A stretch of 64,000 bases of DNA from Callorhinus ursinus (lineage: Eukaryota; Chordata; Mammalia; Carnivora; Otariidae), in NCBI RefSeq assembly GCF_003265705.1, contig NW_020312785.1, forward strand, positions 23,490,587-23,554,586. Direction: 5' to 3'. A model generated the notes under the pieces. It was not told where the DNA came from and did not search any database. It saw only the letters and a program-made list of their open reading frames with translations. The translations under genes were made by a program, and so were the position numbers. This document shows positions 31,381-44,869 of the stretch, piece by piece (within the stretch, counting starts at the first letter, position 1; the number at the start of each line of letters is the position of its first letter).

Positions 31381-34351
31381 GAAAATGCTACCTGAGCGCC
31401 AAGGATGCCCCAAAGACTGAGAAGGCAAAGCAAACAAAGTGTTCTTCTAAGGAACTCAGAGTGAAGTGGGGCGGACATTAAGTAAGTAGCATCCAATGGG
31501 TACATGAATGGGGGAATCCGTAACCTGCGCTTGGGTGAGGACAGTGTGCCCCGCTTCCTTGAGGATGCTCACCTGAGCTGTCTCGGAAGGAGTCATTAGC
31601 AAGTAAAAGATATGGCAGGTGGGGGACAGGGCATTTTAGACCAAGGGACCAACATAAAGAAAAGCCCAGAGGTAAGCGACATGGTGGTACGTGCATGAAG
31701 AAAATACATATGAACGATACAGTGGTACGGCACTAAAGGGAGTAGTGAGAGGTGACTGAGTGACCAGGAGAAGCACTGTTAAGTATTCTGGATCTTACCC
31801 AGGAGAGATGGGGTATGATGCTCAGATTTGTGTTTTAGGGAAATGAACCTGTTTTGTGGAGAATGGGTTCTATCGGACAAGATGGAGGCAAGGAAATTGG
31901 ATAGAGATTGACAGACGACAGAAGCCTGAATAAAAGCAGTGAGGCAAGGGTTAGAGAGGTGGTGGGAGGGTTAAGAAAATATTTAAAAGGCAAAAATAAG
32001 TAGGATTTTGTGATGGTTGACATGGGAGAAGTGCAAGAGTAGAGCATGACCCCCACCACCCAGCCTATCTACTGGTATGTGTCTGTGGGTTGCCCGGCTT
32101 GCCACTGATGCAGAGAATATGAGAGAATTCAGTGTCTGCCTCCTAGTCCGCTTCCATGTTAACTGCATCACTATTATTTCCTGTGAATAAATATTCACAC
32201 TCAGGGTATGTAGAAACCCAAAAGCTTCGACAAGCCTCCAACAGCTGTGTCTTGTCTCACTGAAAGTTATAACTGCTATTCAACTCCTAGTTCATCGGGA
32301 CATTAAGTAGGGGCCAATCTAAACTGTCGTGCCCAAGATATTTCAGCAAAGCTGCTTGTTCGAAGCATGTGGTTCACGAGCAGCAAGAACAGAGGCTCTA
32401 GGAAACATCCCATTAGCACCAATGAAGTCAGCCAAAAGACAGTGTGGGTCTTTTTTTTTCTGCCTTTGTGTCTCCTTGGTCTCACGTCAATCTCAGACTT
32501 TAAGGCTCAGCCTTCCAGAGCTGTCAGTGGCTAATCAATCCTAATGAGGAAGTACTCCGTTCCTTCATCATATAGTAGGCATAAATACTTATGGGAAGCA
32601 CCAGACAAAATAACAATTCTTCGGGACAGAAGAGAATGCACATCCTTTTGATGATTCATTTGAACAATTCCTATTGTATGCCAACAATAAATCTAAAGAG
32701 ATAGCAACATCATTCATCAGACCATATTTTACAATTAAAAAAAATAAAACAGGTGATGAAATAGAGAGAATGGAGTAATTTCACATCAGAGGAAGAAAAA
32801 CGGACATGCACTTATCAGAAAAGGGCTGGGATTTCAGAGAAATCCCACTCGTCTGGTTTAGAGATGTTTGGTATCTGCCTTTTCTTTTAACAGAGCTGTT
32901 GCTGAAAGGGCAGAAAAGCAACTGTTTCTAGAGCTTCAAAGAATAACTGGTCTCTAAGAGTGGCCTGCAGAGGAGTGCAGTGAGGTGTGAACTAAGATCT
33001 AAATGTCCAGCTTCCTGTGTCAGACAGGCCCAGCACTCAGGGCTGAGGGAAACGAGAAGACTAAATGTCTTTTTAGTTCCTATTGTAAGAGAGACAAACA
33101 AAAGTGGGATTCGATTTTCTTAATAGTTCAACTCCGCAAAGATAAAATGTGATGGCTTGGGGAATGGATGTGGTATGGAAGTCTGTTTTCAGTCTGGTTT
33201 CCTGTGACAGACACAGTGACGGGAACATGATCATTCTGGTGGCAGTCACAAATTCACTTTGGAAACAAAATTGTGACAGTAATAAGAGCTGCTTTCTCTG
33301 TAAAGTTGCAAAGGGAGTAGAAAGATTAATAATGCCCTCAAGTTTGCCTGGTTTAAGCAATGAGGATCACTGAAGCAAAGAATCGTACAACCTCTTAGAA
33401 GTAGCACATAGACTTGGGAACGGGAGAAATTCAAGAGTTTAAACTAAACTCTCTATGGCCTCATGCTCCATCTTTCTTTCTGGATAGCAGTCCTCAAAAG
33501 TGGAATGATTTCAAAAGCTATCAACATGACCATCATCATAGATGCGTAATTACTCATTTCAAAGGGTTTGTTTTAATACAACAGTAAATAAAATTCTTTT
33601 TCTTCCTTTATTTTTCATTTAGTGCTTTGAAGTTGCCTCCACCATGCTTTTCCTAAAGTCTAACTTCAACCAAACCAAACCAAACAAACAAAAAATAACC
33701 TTCCCTTTTTAAATTAACCATGAGTTGGTTCACAAATAAAAATCAGTAAAAAATTTAGGTTAGCTATCATGTGATTCAAGAAGAACTTCAAGGTCCACCT
33801 GGCAAACATCTAATAAAGGTCTAATAGGTTGAGACTACGATAGTAAAATGATATGAAACAAACCTGTGATCATTCTCAGAACACCAAGCAGAGGCATAAA
33901 TTCTAGCAGTTTCAATGGCACACTGTTTAAAAACCTGGCAGGGAGCCTCTATGCATCTATTTTGTTCTGGTTAGATTTTCTATTTTATAGGTATGTCACA
34001 ATGTATAAAATGGTTATAAATACCACAGGATATATCTTGTGCCTTAAAAGACGGGGTCATCATACAATATAAAACACAAGTTCAGAAGAGAATTCATTCC
34101 TACCCAACACAGAGCCAGCAATCCTAACACTTGCCAAATTGAGACACTAACAAATGTAATCAATCAAAACTGAGATGACATTAAAAAGATGCCTGATATT
34201 TTGTGTGCATTTTAGGTTTACAAAGAGAATTCTTGAGGAGATGTGGAGATGTTACCCACATGGAGAGTAAACAGGGCAGACATGCATTAAGTATAAATAT
34301 AGTAATATTGATGGTTTAAATTTATAGGTAACAAAACTTAAATTGCTCCAG

Positions 34352-34552
34352 AGAAGGGAGACTAGATGGCTCAGTGGGTTAAGCATCCAACTCTTGGTTT
34401 CAGCTCAGGTCATGATCTCAGGGTTGTAAGATCAAGCCCTACTCAAGCCAACGCAGAGTTGGCTTGAGATTGTCTACGTCCCCCTCTGCTGTCTTTACAC
34501 TCTCTCTCTTTTTCTCTCTCAAATAAATAAATAAATAAAGTCTTAAAAAAGG
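34352..34552 (+). mobile_element. CAN-SINE, diverged
   Basis: The head reads gactagatggctcagtgggt, then caggtcatgatctcagggtt, then a CT-rich part and (AAAT)n. Target duplication was not resolved; ends are approximate. Confidence 0.85.
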
Positions 34553-35437
34553 TTATTCTAGAGAATAATAGAATGTTAAATTATGTTAACTGAATTTTCA
34601 AGTTAACTGGGGGTTTAAACAGAAAGACTTTTCTGTGGTAATCATTCCAAACAACATTATTTCAACATTTTTTATTGGTCATGTAATAGACATTAATTAT
34701 TTTTCAATAGGTCAAAGTACTGCAGAACCTTTGAGTCTCATTCAGTTCCAATGATACCCCAAAACTGATATGCAAGTTAAAGGACTCTGGATATTTTTTT
34801 TGAAGAATTGCCTAAATATTTACGGAGCCCAGGATGCACACATTTTAATCAAAAATGTCTTAACATTGCCAAATTTTATTACAATTTTCCTTTTTTCAGA
34901 GTAAAATAAAATCTGCTGCATTATAAATAATCAATATTTTGATTTGGCTCAATGGCTTTGCGTTTGGCTGCTCAAGAAGTAATCCATCCAATGTCACATG
35001 AGATATATATGTGGTGTAGGTTTTAGAGGTGCAGTTACTTGCTAATAACAGGGTATGACCTCAAATTTTACTCATGGCTTAGACTGATTAATTGAAGCTT
35101 CCAAGTGGTCATAAAGGAGAATAAACAGTTTTTGAGGATATCTGCTCATGGATCATCTTACCAGTCTTAGAAAGAATTACCTGGAAACACCCTATTTTAA
35201 GGAAAGATAACCTGAGGTGCTGAGAATCAAAATGATTGCAAAACAGCCACTCTTCAAGGCAACAGAATCAGAATTGGGGTCAAATACCCTCTGCTGAATG
35301 GTTTTCCATAACAATAACACTCCACTGAACATAAAAGGTAATCTTTTTGATCATTTCTATTCCCAAATCTTTATTATTTTCATTAATTTATCTAGTTATG
35401 TTGCAAAACTTCAATGTAAGTCTAGCACTAGGGCTTT

Positions 35438-35442
<5 letters not shown>

Positions 35443-35468
<26 letters not shown>
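35443..35468. repeat. (CA)n microsatellite
   Basis: About 13 CA units; the ROBO1 transcript reads it as UG repeats. Confidence 0.95.
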
Positions 35469-35734
35469 AAACCCAACACATTTACTATAAAAACTAGTAA
35501 AGTTTCTTTTGTAATGAAAATGTAAAACTATATTTGAGAAGAGTTTTGAATAATTTTTAGATCATAAATTATCATGACTATATTAGTAGTTCACATTTCT
35601 CATTTACAACAGCAGAGAAAGAACAACCCTGTCTAGAATTATCTGAACCATACCATTTTTCTTACTAAATAGCCAATAATTATTAAAAATTAAGCAATAA
35701 AGCTGTCAATAACACTAAAATGAATACAATACTC

Positions 35735-35960
35735 CTTAGTTATGAAACATTTACTCTGTAACAGACAATATGTTAAACTTTTTTATATATAAAATTTAAT
35801 TTAATCCTTATAAAAGCTCTGAGTAAATGGGTAAATACCCGTTTTACATGTGAGGCAACTGAGGTTCAAGAAGTTTAAGTCACCTTTTCTAGGTCACAAA
35901 GTTAGTCAATGACAGAAACAAGATTCAACTCAATTCTGACTCCAATGTCTATGCTCTTAG
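35735..35960 (-). mobile_element. MIR
   Basis: It reads gaggcaactgaggttcaaga and tttctaggtcacaaagttag, the MIR core in reverse. Confidence 0.7.
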
Positions 35961-36108
35961 CTATATAATTCTTTGTAATAGATTTCTTCCAGCTCTGATA
36001 ATACCCAAACTCTAAAGAAAAATTTTAAAGTCCTTTATTCTTTCTATAGTTCAAGTAAGTTCTCACCCCAGGGATTCGTGAACTTGCTTGCTTAAAATAA
36101 AAAATAAA

Positions 36109-36340
36109 GGGGCACTTGACTGAATCAGTCAGTGGAGCATGCAACTATTGATCGTGGGGTTGTGAGTTCAAGCCCCACGTTGGGCATGGAGCTTCTTACT
36201 TTATTTAATTTTTTAAAAGATTTATTTATTTATTTGAGAGAGAAAGAGCACAAGCAGGAGGGGGAGAGGAAGACAGAGAGAGAATCTCAAGCAGACTCCA
36301 CACTGAGTGTGGAGACCGCAAGGGGCTTACTCTTTAAAAA
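36109..36340. mobile_element. Two CAN-SINE fragments in opposite orientation
   Basis: A plus-strand tRNA-like part covers about 36109-36204 (gagttcaagccccacgttgg). It runs directly into a minus-strand SINE body (about 36210-36340: agatttatttatttatttga, GA-rich). The minus-strand copy lacks the usual tRNA-like end. Confidence 0.75.
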
Positions 36341-37530
36341 CAAAAACAAAAATAAAACATAAAAACAAATTAAATTTCTATGTTCAGACCCAGATTCTTA
36401 AATCAGGTTCTCCAGGGGCATCCCAGATAATTGGCATATTTAATAACCTTCAGATAAGTATAGATATGTAAGTTCAGATACATTCAGATAACAAACTTCA
36501 GATAAGTTTAGGACACCCTGCCTAGTTCTACCTTTGGCTCTAGTCTCTTTCAAACACAGACCAGTAGGCAGCCATCATAAGATGGCAGTCTATTCAACTT
36601 TGATCCCACAGAACCTACTACTGACATTCAGAATCAAAGCCACCAGAAGATGCTTGAATTTCCCTTAGGATGTCCCTATGATATTTTTACCACTCAAGCA
36701 GAAGGTTGGAATCCATATTCATATTTCAAATTAACAAGTATTTATTAAATAATGTGCCTACTCTATGTCCAGTATGATGCTAATCACTGTGAAGACTACA
36801 CAAGTACAAAAAATAAGAAAATCCTTAGAAGGAATATTGAAAGAAAAATGTACAGGTAGAGTCTCCAAGAAAGCAGAATTGGGATTTCAAGAAAAAAAAT
36901 GGAAAAAAAAGAAGTGATTCTCAAATCAAATTTATTTTTTAAATATTAGAACTAACCATGTCTGTACTGGGGATGAAAATCCAATGGGCACCCTCACTGA
37001 AGAGGGTTTTTTTTCCAGTATCTTCTACCTGGAGCACAGAGTTTTGTTGCCCAACATCAACTCCCAAAATTAAGTATTTCTTGTATGAGGGGTGAAGGAA
37101 AGGAAGATTATTTGAGCCCATACTGACTCTAGTAGTTCCTTTTAAAAATGAACCACAAATAAAATACAGAAATGAATATACTACTGAATTTATTATAATG
37201 GTTTCCTGCTATCAAATGGATTCATTTCAAATTAGTTTCTCTTGTAAGTAGTATTTTTCTGTATTCGATCTCAAATGAAGAAAAAAATACAACTTCTCAA
37301 GTTTCCTTTTTTTTTTCCTTAGTTATCTTCTGTAGTTGGGAATCATATTACTTCCTTTGGCATATTATGCATACTATCCTAGAATGTTAAAGATATTTTA
37401 ACAGTGATATTAACATGCAAATTTTATTTTAATATTTGGATAAAAGAATACATTCTCATCAATATACAGATCTTTCACAAGTTTATAGAAAACCCAATGC
37501 AGTTGAAATAAAAAATTCTAAATTCTTTTT

Positions 37531-37752
37531 TTAACTCTAAATTTTTTTTTTAAGATTTTATTTATTTATTTGACAGAGAGAGACACAGCAAGAGAGGGAA
37601 CACAAGCAGGGGGAGTGGGAGAGGGAGAAGCAGACTCTCCACTGAGCAGGGAGCCCGAAAAGGGACTCAATCCCAGGACCCTGGGATCATGACCTGAGCT
37701 GAAGGCAGATGCTTAAAGACTGAGCCACCCAGGCGCCCCTTAATTCTAAATT
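37531..37752 (-). mobile_element. CAN-SINE
   Basis: The element body is 37544-37739, ending gagccacccaggcgcccc. Flanks ttaactctaaatt and ttaattctaaatt differ at one base. Confidence 0.93.
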
Positions 37753-39442
37753 CTTAAGGTAGGTTCCAGATTTGATCATTTGTACCCAATTTCCATTGAA
37801 ATCCAGGCTTAGGGAGTAAGAAGTCCATATGGAAAACTTAAGGCTGAATTAGCTTTGGATTCAGTTTAAAATTGCAGAAAGGGAAAAAAATTAAAAAATA
37901 AATAAAATTGCAGGAAGAAATTCTATTTTGATTTCAATGTCCACTATAGACACAGAGGAATGGCTATTATTAATAAAAGCATCAGACTACCAAGGTAAAG
38001 GACTTTAAAACATAAAGTGAAACGTATCTCTTTGACTAATGTGATAGACAACCAGCCTCCCTGTCACAACTGCCTAAAGAAAGACACAGCTTTTCATGCC
38101 TTGTCTTCGTTCTGGGCTCCTTTTACTCCCTCTGGAGGGCTTTTGAAGATTTGACATCTCTTAAATTTGTACTTGCTCTAAACGTAAAGGGGTTTCCTTT
38201 TCTTACAGTTTTAGTCTTACATGGAGTTCAGGTCTAACTTAGATGAAAGAGAAGTAGTTTAGGCCTTAGAAATTCAATGTTTGTTCTTGATCTTTTCTTT
38301 TTTTTTTTCTTTTGTTTTTATGAGGTTGAGCTAAAAACCCTAAAGTGGGACATAATGGCTTACAGAAAGAAAGAAAATATTCTTTCTTCTTCTTCTTTTT
38401 TTTTAACTGTAAAAAGCCCACAAGGCTCTTTTATAGAAAGCCCACAGTAGAAGCACTCCTCAAAAGCCACCTTTTTCTTCACAATAGCCTTAGAGGAGAC
38501 AGTGTTCAGGAAAGATGACAGTGCCAAGTGTTGCTAATGTCAGACCCAGAAACAAGCTAAGTGGGTTAGGACCCAAATCCCTGTTTACTCTATATACTTG
38601 TCAAAATAGGGGAGTTTTTTTCACAAGCAAAATGTTTTCTAAAGGTCATTTTGTCTCTCAGATTCCACAATACAGAATCTGTCCCTAAAAAGAAAAAAAA
38701 AATGAGAGAGTTCTCGGATGAGACATAGTGAGAAATAATCGGTATGGTATCATGAAGAAAAGGGATTATGAAAATGGAAAACATCTGGATTATGGATATA
38801 AAGGAGGTGAAAGAACCATTTCTGGCACGTAGGTTTTAAGACGTGAGTCTGACATTCAAAAACTTGTGGCCATCAAATGTGGCATCCATTTGGGCTCATG
38901 TAACATCAAATAATAAATCTGTATCAGAATTAGCCAAGTGCAGATGCAATTAATTCATTCAACAGACATTTACTGAATGTCTGTTATTTCACAGGCCTGT
39001 AGGAATAAAAAAAAGATGGTGGGTGTTCTTCCTCTGTGGATGGATCGTACATTTTAGAGTGAATTAGAATTTTCTTATTTCGGTGTTCTCAGTTGTACAG
39101 ACCCTGGAAAGTGCATGGTCTGAAGGACTGGTAGATTTGTTTCCATTTAAAGACAACGTTTTCATGGTAATAGCTGTCATTTAATTAAAAGATTAGAAGG
39201 GCTCTATGTCTGAAGGCCCAGAGATTAAAGCACACTCTCCTCCTCTACTTCACCAAGGCAGACCTCTCCATAATTTTAACAACTTAATTCAATTTCCTGT
39301 AACAAACACTTGTAGAGCTCCCATAGGCAAAATAATAATTTCTCTAAATTATGTTTGAATGAAATATTGATAGCACTACTTGAAGTCTATATTTAATGTA
39401 AACTACTCGAATAAATCATATTTTCTTCTAATGTCCACATCA

Positions 39443-39682
<240 letters not shown>

Positions 39683-39993
39683 CTAAGGCAACAAATCAAC
39701 AACATGAAATATTCTCTTCAGAAAATTTAAAACAAAAGGTGAAATTTTGTGGTGTCCCTTTTTGTAGGCATGCAGATAGAGCCTGTTTTCCCAATTATGC
39801 TGGCTAAACAATTAAAATATTTTCCAAAAGGATACTTTTGGGCAACGTTGGCACTTCTTCATTCATTTCCTCAAGCTACTGTCCTCATACTAAAATTAAA
39901 AGATGGTGACGGTTAAATAAATTCTTATTATATGCTGGACTTTGTTTTATAGGTTTCATCTTTTAAAATTCTTACAACAACTACGTGAAGTAT

Positions 39994-40199
39994 TGGAACG
40001 CCTGGGTGGTGCTGTTGGTAGAGTGTCCGACTCTTGGTTGCGGCTCAGGTTGTGATTGTAGGGTCATGAGGTTGAGCCCCACATCAGGTTCTGCACTCAG
40101 TGCCAGAGTCTGCTTAAGTTTCTCTCTCCCTCTCCCTCTGCTCCTCCTGCTTGTGTGCTCTCTCTCTCTCTCTCAAATAAACACATCTTTTTAAAAAAT
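39994..40199 (+). mobile_element. CAN-SINE, diverged
   Basis: It begins acgcctgggtggtgctgttg, has the B-box-like segment gaggttgagccccacatcag, a CT-rich body and AAATAAACACATCTTTTT. Ends are approximate. Confidence 0.87.
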
Positions 40200-40853
40200 C
40201 CAATTGTATGAAATATTGTACTCATCTCCATTTTAAAGATGAGAAATTGGAGGCATAAGAAAGTAAGGTCACCTGGCTTTGGCTCTCACCTGGTTTGGTG
40301 GCAGAGTTGATGCCTGAACCCAGGCTCTCATTCTAGAGTGTACTTGCCTTGACTCATCTCTCCCCTTCAATGTTGGGTTTCTTTTGAAGTTTCGCTTTCA
40401 TCCTCTTTTTATTCTACATAATATCCCTGAGTTATATTAGCTACTGTAGGTTAAATATTGATCAGCTGCACAAACATTCCCAACCCCTATTTCACTGAAG
40501 CTCCAAATTCATAATCCCAACTGACTGAGAGTTAGACTATATATCCCACAGGTATCTAATATTTCTTATGTTAAATACAACTTTCTTTTCTTTCCCCCCT
40601 TGTGTAAACCAACTTCTCCTCATATAATCTCCTGGTATCTTCCTCCACCAGCCCTCTATATCTAACAAATCATCCAATTCATCAGTTTAGTTTCAGAGAT
40701 TTCTCTCTACTATGGATCTCTATCCCTATTTCCTGCCCCAGGTCACGCAATCCACATCTATTTTCTGGACAAAAACGACAATGGTGACCCTGCCATTAGC
40801 TTCACCCCACATTAATGTAATATCCACAGGGCTAAAAAATTATTTTCTCTAAA

Positions 40854-41206
40854 AAGTAATCCTGTTGAGGGTGTCTGGCTGGCTCAGTTGGTAGAGCATG
40901 TGACTCTTGAGCTCAGTATTGTAAGTCTGAGGCCCACGTTGGCTGTAAAGATTGCTTAAAAATAAAATCTTTTTTTAAAGACTTATTTATTTTTGAGAGC
41001 GAGAGAGCGAGTGTATTGGGGGGAAGGGCAGAAGGAGAGGATGAGTCTCAAGCAGACTCCACACAGAGTGTGGAGCCTGACGGGGGGGCTCGATCTCACA
41101 ACCCTGAGACCATGACCTGAGCTAAAACCAAGAGTCAGATGCTCAACTGACTATGTCACCCAGGTGCCCCTAAAAATAAAATCTTTAAAAAATAAGTAAT
41201 CCTGTT
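40854..41206. mobile_element. SINE inserted in the A tail of another SINE
   Basis: The outer plus-strand SINE (40867-41193) has duplications aagtaatcctgtt at 40854-40866 and 41194-41206. A minus-strand SINE (40973-41170) sits in its A-rich tail, with the exact 16-bp duplication taaaaataaaatcttt at 40957-40972 and 41171-41186. Both insertion events are complete. Confidence 0.93.
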
Positions 41207-41214
41207 CAGACTAA

Positions 41215-41700
41215 TCCCTTTTGACTCATCCGTGTGCATGCAATAGGATTCAAAATTCCTCAGTCTACTATACAAAGTTCCTGATCATTTGGCCCCAGTA
41301 TCTCCAACCTGATATAGCTTCTTGCCACATGCCCTATGAGCTACCCATGCTAAACTTCCCACCACTCAAAGCGTGTGATGTTCTTTCTCAGATTTGTGTC
41401 TATGTTGTAATGTCTCTTTTCCTGGAATACTCTCTTCTCTTCTTTCTTGCTTTTCAAATTTATACATATTTTTCAAGGCATGGCTTACATGTCACTTTCC
41501 TGTGAACACTCTCTCCTGATTTCCTACTCCCCCAGGCCTCCATCTATGTGACAAAAGGTTTGCCATGTTATTCTGTATCTATCCACACAAATCTTTTGGG
41601 AGCTCCTTGAGAGCAGAACTATGAAGCCACTGTAACCTCAAAACCTAGCAAGGGCTCAACACGTGTTTGCCGAATGAATGGACAGACAGCTTAAAGACAA
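41215..41700 (+). mobile_element. L2 3' region
   Basis: It has the L2 order of cctggaatactctcttctct, gagctccttgagagcagaac and aagggctcaacacgtgtttg. Confidence 0.8.
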
Positions 41701-42219
41701 CACCTGAAAGCATCATTTCACGGTCTCGTTCCCTGAGGCTGCAAGTATACCTCCACTCTTAACCAGTTTCAAGACTTGACAGATACCAAGAAACTCTGAC
41801 TTCTCCTACCCTTCCCTGGTGATTCTGTAGCTAAGGAAATAGAAACCTGCTTTTTAATTGGCTCATACCTGTATTTTTACTGCTATACCTCCCCCCTTCC
41901 TTTTCCCACCTACTCCCATACAAGAAATGGCTAATAATTGTGCTCTGGTTGGACAGAAGAGAAACCTATTGAAGGAAAAATCACATTCTACAAGAGTTCC
42001 CTGGGCAGGCCAGGGTCATGAATCTAAAGTTCTTATGTGAAACCCTCAGAGAAAGCGTGATAACCTCCTCCTGATTCTGATTATCTCTAATATTGCATCT
42101 GGCCCCTGATCAAAAAGTCTAGAGTAGACTAGTCTAATGGCACGTGTATAAGCAATGGTCCAATGAGAACAGTAGAAATTCTGAGTGGATGAATCATATC
42201 ACCAAATTCCGATCTGTAC

Positions 42220-42358
42220 CTGGATTTGGGCAGTTCTCCATCGTCTTTTCTCCATCGTACCGTAGGCACAGGGTCACCTCGGGCCTCACATTTGAATTCT
42301 GCACTGTCATCCACAGTTACAGCCAAGTTACTAGGTCTCTTCACAAATGATGGTCTCT
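42220..42358 (-). CDS. ROBO1: ROBO1 exon: first half of Ig3
   Basis: This 139-nt exon completes the Glu codon begun in the preceding exon and reads [16 protein letters not shown], then on to GELPKS, ending with two bases of an Arg codon. It holds the A to D strands of Ig3, with the first disulphide cysteine in [10 protein letters not shown] and the Ig core tryptophan in TVRWRKDDG. The donor is AG followed by GTACAG, weaker at positions +4 to +6 than the usual GTAAGT. Read-through past the donor gives Tyr-Arg-Ser and a short non-ROBO tail, so the true end is set by joining with the exon at 39475-39602, which restores [11 protein letters not shown]. Length 139 is not a multiple of three, so skipping it alone would break the frame. 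Confidence 0.96.
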
Positions 42359-42870
<512 letters not shown>

Positions 42871-43179
42871 TTAGCCATGTTGATATGACAGAAATCTTCA
42901 TAAGTGAAGTCTACTTTCCAAATGAAGAACAAAGCATAATTATATCAAAAAGTTGATGTGCAGTATTTGCTATATTTATAGGTAGTAAGTTTAGACAGAA
43001 TTTATACCAAATATAAAAGAGGCCAAACACTTTTACTTACCTACATCTTCTTATACAGGTATTGCATTCTGTACAACTAGAAATCTATATTTCTAAACTG
43101 GCCAAATTCTTTCATATCATTTAGTTAAATGAAAACCAAACAAGTGCATGAATAATTCAGTTAGCAAGCAGGAAAAAAA

Positions 43180-43399
43180 AGGAAATTCTTTTTTTTTTTT
43201 AGATTTTTTATTTATTTATTTCACAGAGAGATTGAGAGCACAAGCTGGCAGAGGGGCAGGCAGAGGGAGAGGGAGAAGCAGGCCCCCCGCCGAGCAGGAA
43301 GCCTGATGCGGGACTCGATCCCAGGATCCTAGGTTCATGACCCAAGCCGAAGGCAGATGCTTGACCGAATGAGCCACTCAAGTGCTCCAGGAAATTCTT
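43180..43399 (-). mobile_element. CAN-SINE
   Basis: The element body is 43191-43388. It is flanked by aggaaattctt at 43180-43190 and 43389-43399, an exact duplication. Confidence 0.93.
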
Positions 43400-43962
43400 A
43401 ATACCATATGAGCATAATTAATATATAAATTCAGATTAGCTATAAGTGATTTCAAGGAAGTGTATTCTAGTACTAGAAGATGTGGAAATAAAAATGTCTC
43501 TAATTACTTAATTTGTCAGAATTGCTTTAAAGGAATATATCGTTAAAGATCCCAAACCGTGCACAAACTGACGTGGTCTAAAAAAACATAGGTGTTGCTG
43601 CTGCCCAAGCAGTTTCTTGGGGACTTGGGAGGCAGAGACTGAACAGACCCCAATAAATCATCTCAAAAGTCATTTGGACACACTCTTGAACATTTAATTA
43701 TTTGAAGAAGAATTAATTACAAATGTAAGCCGACTTCCAGTACAATAAATAGGCTGAAGTTAACTATGAATTAAGATCAGTTTGAGGAAACTGAACTATC
43801 TTTACTTAATTTAATAGGCTTTTGGTGGAGAGTTGGGTTCAATTACCCAGGAATATCTATAATGCTCTGAACCTTGGAAAGGTTTTGTCAGGGATACCTT
43901 CTAGAATGTTTCTTCATGAAGGTTTTGAACTCAACCTCACAGTTATTCTGTATAGTGTACTG

Positions 43963-44118
43963 ATGAGAGAGGGAGAGAGAGAGAAAGAGAAAGAGAGGGA
44001 GGGAGGGAGGGAGGAAGGAAGCAGGGAAAGGAGGGGGGAAGGAAGGAGAGAAAGAAAGTGGGAAGGAAGGTGGGAAGGAAGGACTGGAGGAGAAAAAGCA
44101 AAGCAAAGGCAGGAAAGA
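43963..44118. repeat. Long polypurine tract
   Basis: About 150 nt almost entirely A and G on the plus strand, in GA, GGGA and GGAA units. The ROBO1 transcript carries the pyrimidine complement. Confidence 0.9.
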
Positions 44119-44534
44119 ACTATTCAAATGGAATTGTTTTTTCATCATAAACTTGTAGTTTACTGAAACCACTACTTCATGAAGGTGGGTCATATTGTCT
44201 TGGAGTGCTGAAATTGCTTAGTTTCAATCTAGACACCCAAACTAGACACTGAGTCCAAGTCTTTATGTGTTAGGACAAACCAAATATTAATATTGCAGTT
44301 TTCATTTCTGTGGCTTTTACAACTTAATATTTTTTCAGTCATTTTATCAAAACAATAATCATGATTCTCTAGGTACCATTACAAAAACCACACGGGGACT
44401 TTTCTCTGTATTGCTCATGACTCTATCCCTCAAACCTAGAATAACGCCTCCACATAGTAGTCACTCAAATGATTTTTGTTGAATACAAACTGCTTTTATA
44501 CACAAAATCTAGTCTGTTATCCAATGAAGGTTTA

Positions 44535-44662
44535 TAGCCGTTACATATATATATGATATATATATATATATCATACATATATCTCATATCTGGTAACTGC
44601 TATCATACTATATGTGTAATTATATATATATTTATATATATATAATTTTATACATATATATA
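44535..44662. repeat. AT-rich repeat with self-complementary runs
   Basis: Several TA runs, including atatatatatatatatatca, are separated by short unique pieces. Confidence 0.85.
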
Positions 44663-44784
44663 ATTTTCATATATACTTACCTAAATTTCACACAGAATAA
44701 CACAAAGAAATAAATGTCACACAAAAACAAATAAACCTTCTAAAAGTTAATGACTGTCAATACTTTGTGTGCAGTCTTCTTTTG

Positions 44785-44822
<38 letters not shown>

Positions 44823-44825
44823 ACA
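44785..44825. repeat. (TC)n(AC)n compound microsatellite
   Basis: About 7 TC units are followed by about 13 AC units. Confidence 0.95.
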
Positions 44826-44869
44826 ATATAAATAGACATGATATAGATCCACCTCCACCTCTACATCTA

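Noticed and set aside
31114..32198. A group of overlapping minus-strand frames suggesting a gene
   Set aside because: Plus-strand text resembles an old interspersed repeat plus MIR. The frames overlap each other in different phases with no consistent splice structure.
36109..36204. A possible tRNA-Lys gene or pseudogene
   Set aside because: The tRNA-like boxes belong to a CAN-SINE head. The same text recurs in about twenty copies, and no clean cloverleaf with intact acceptor stem is present.
43822..44166. A 114-codon plus-strand open frame rich in Glu, Arg and Gly
   Set aside because: It is a translation of the polypurine simple repeat, not a protein gene.
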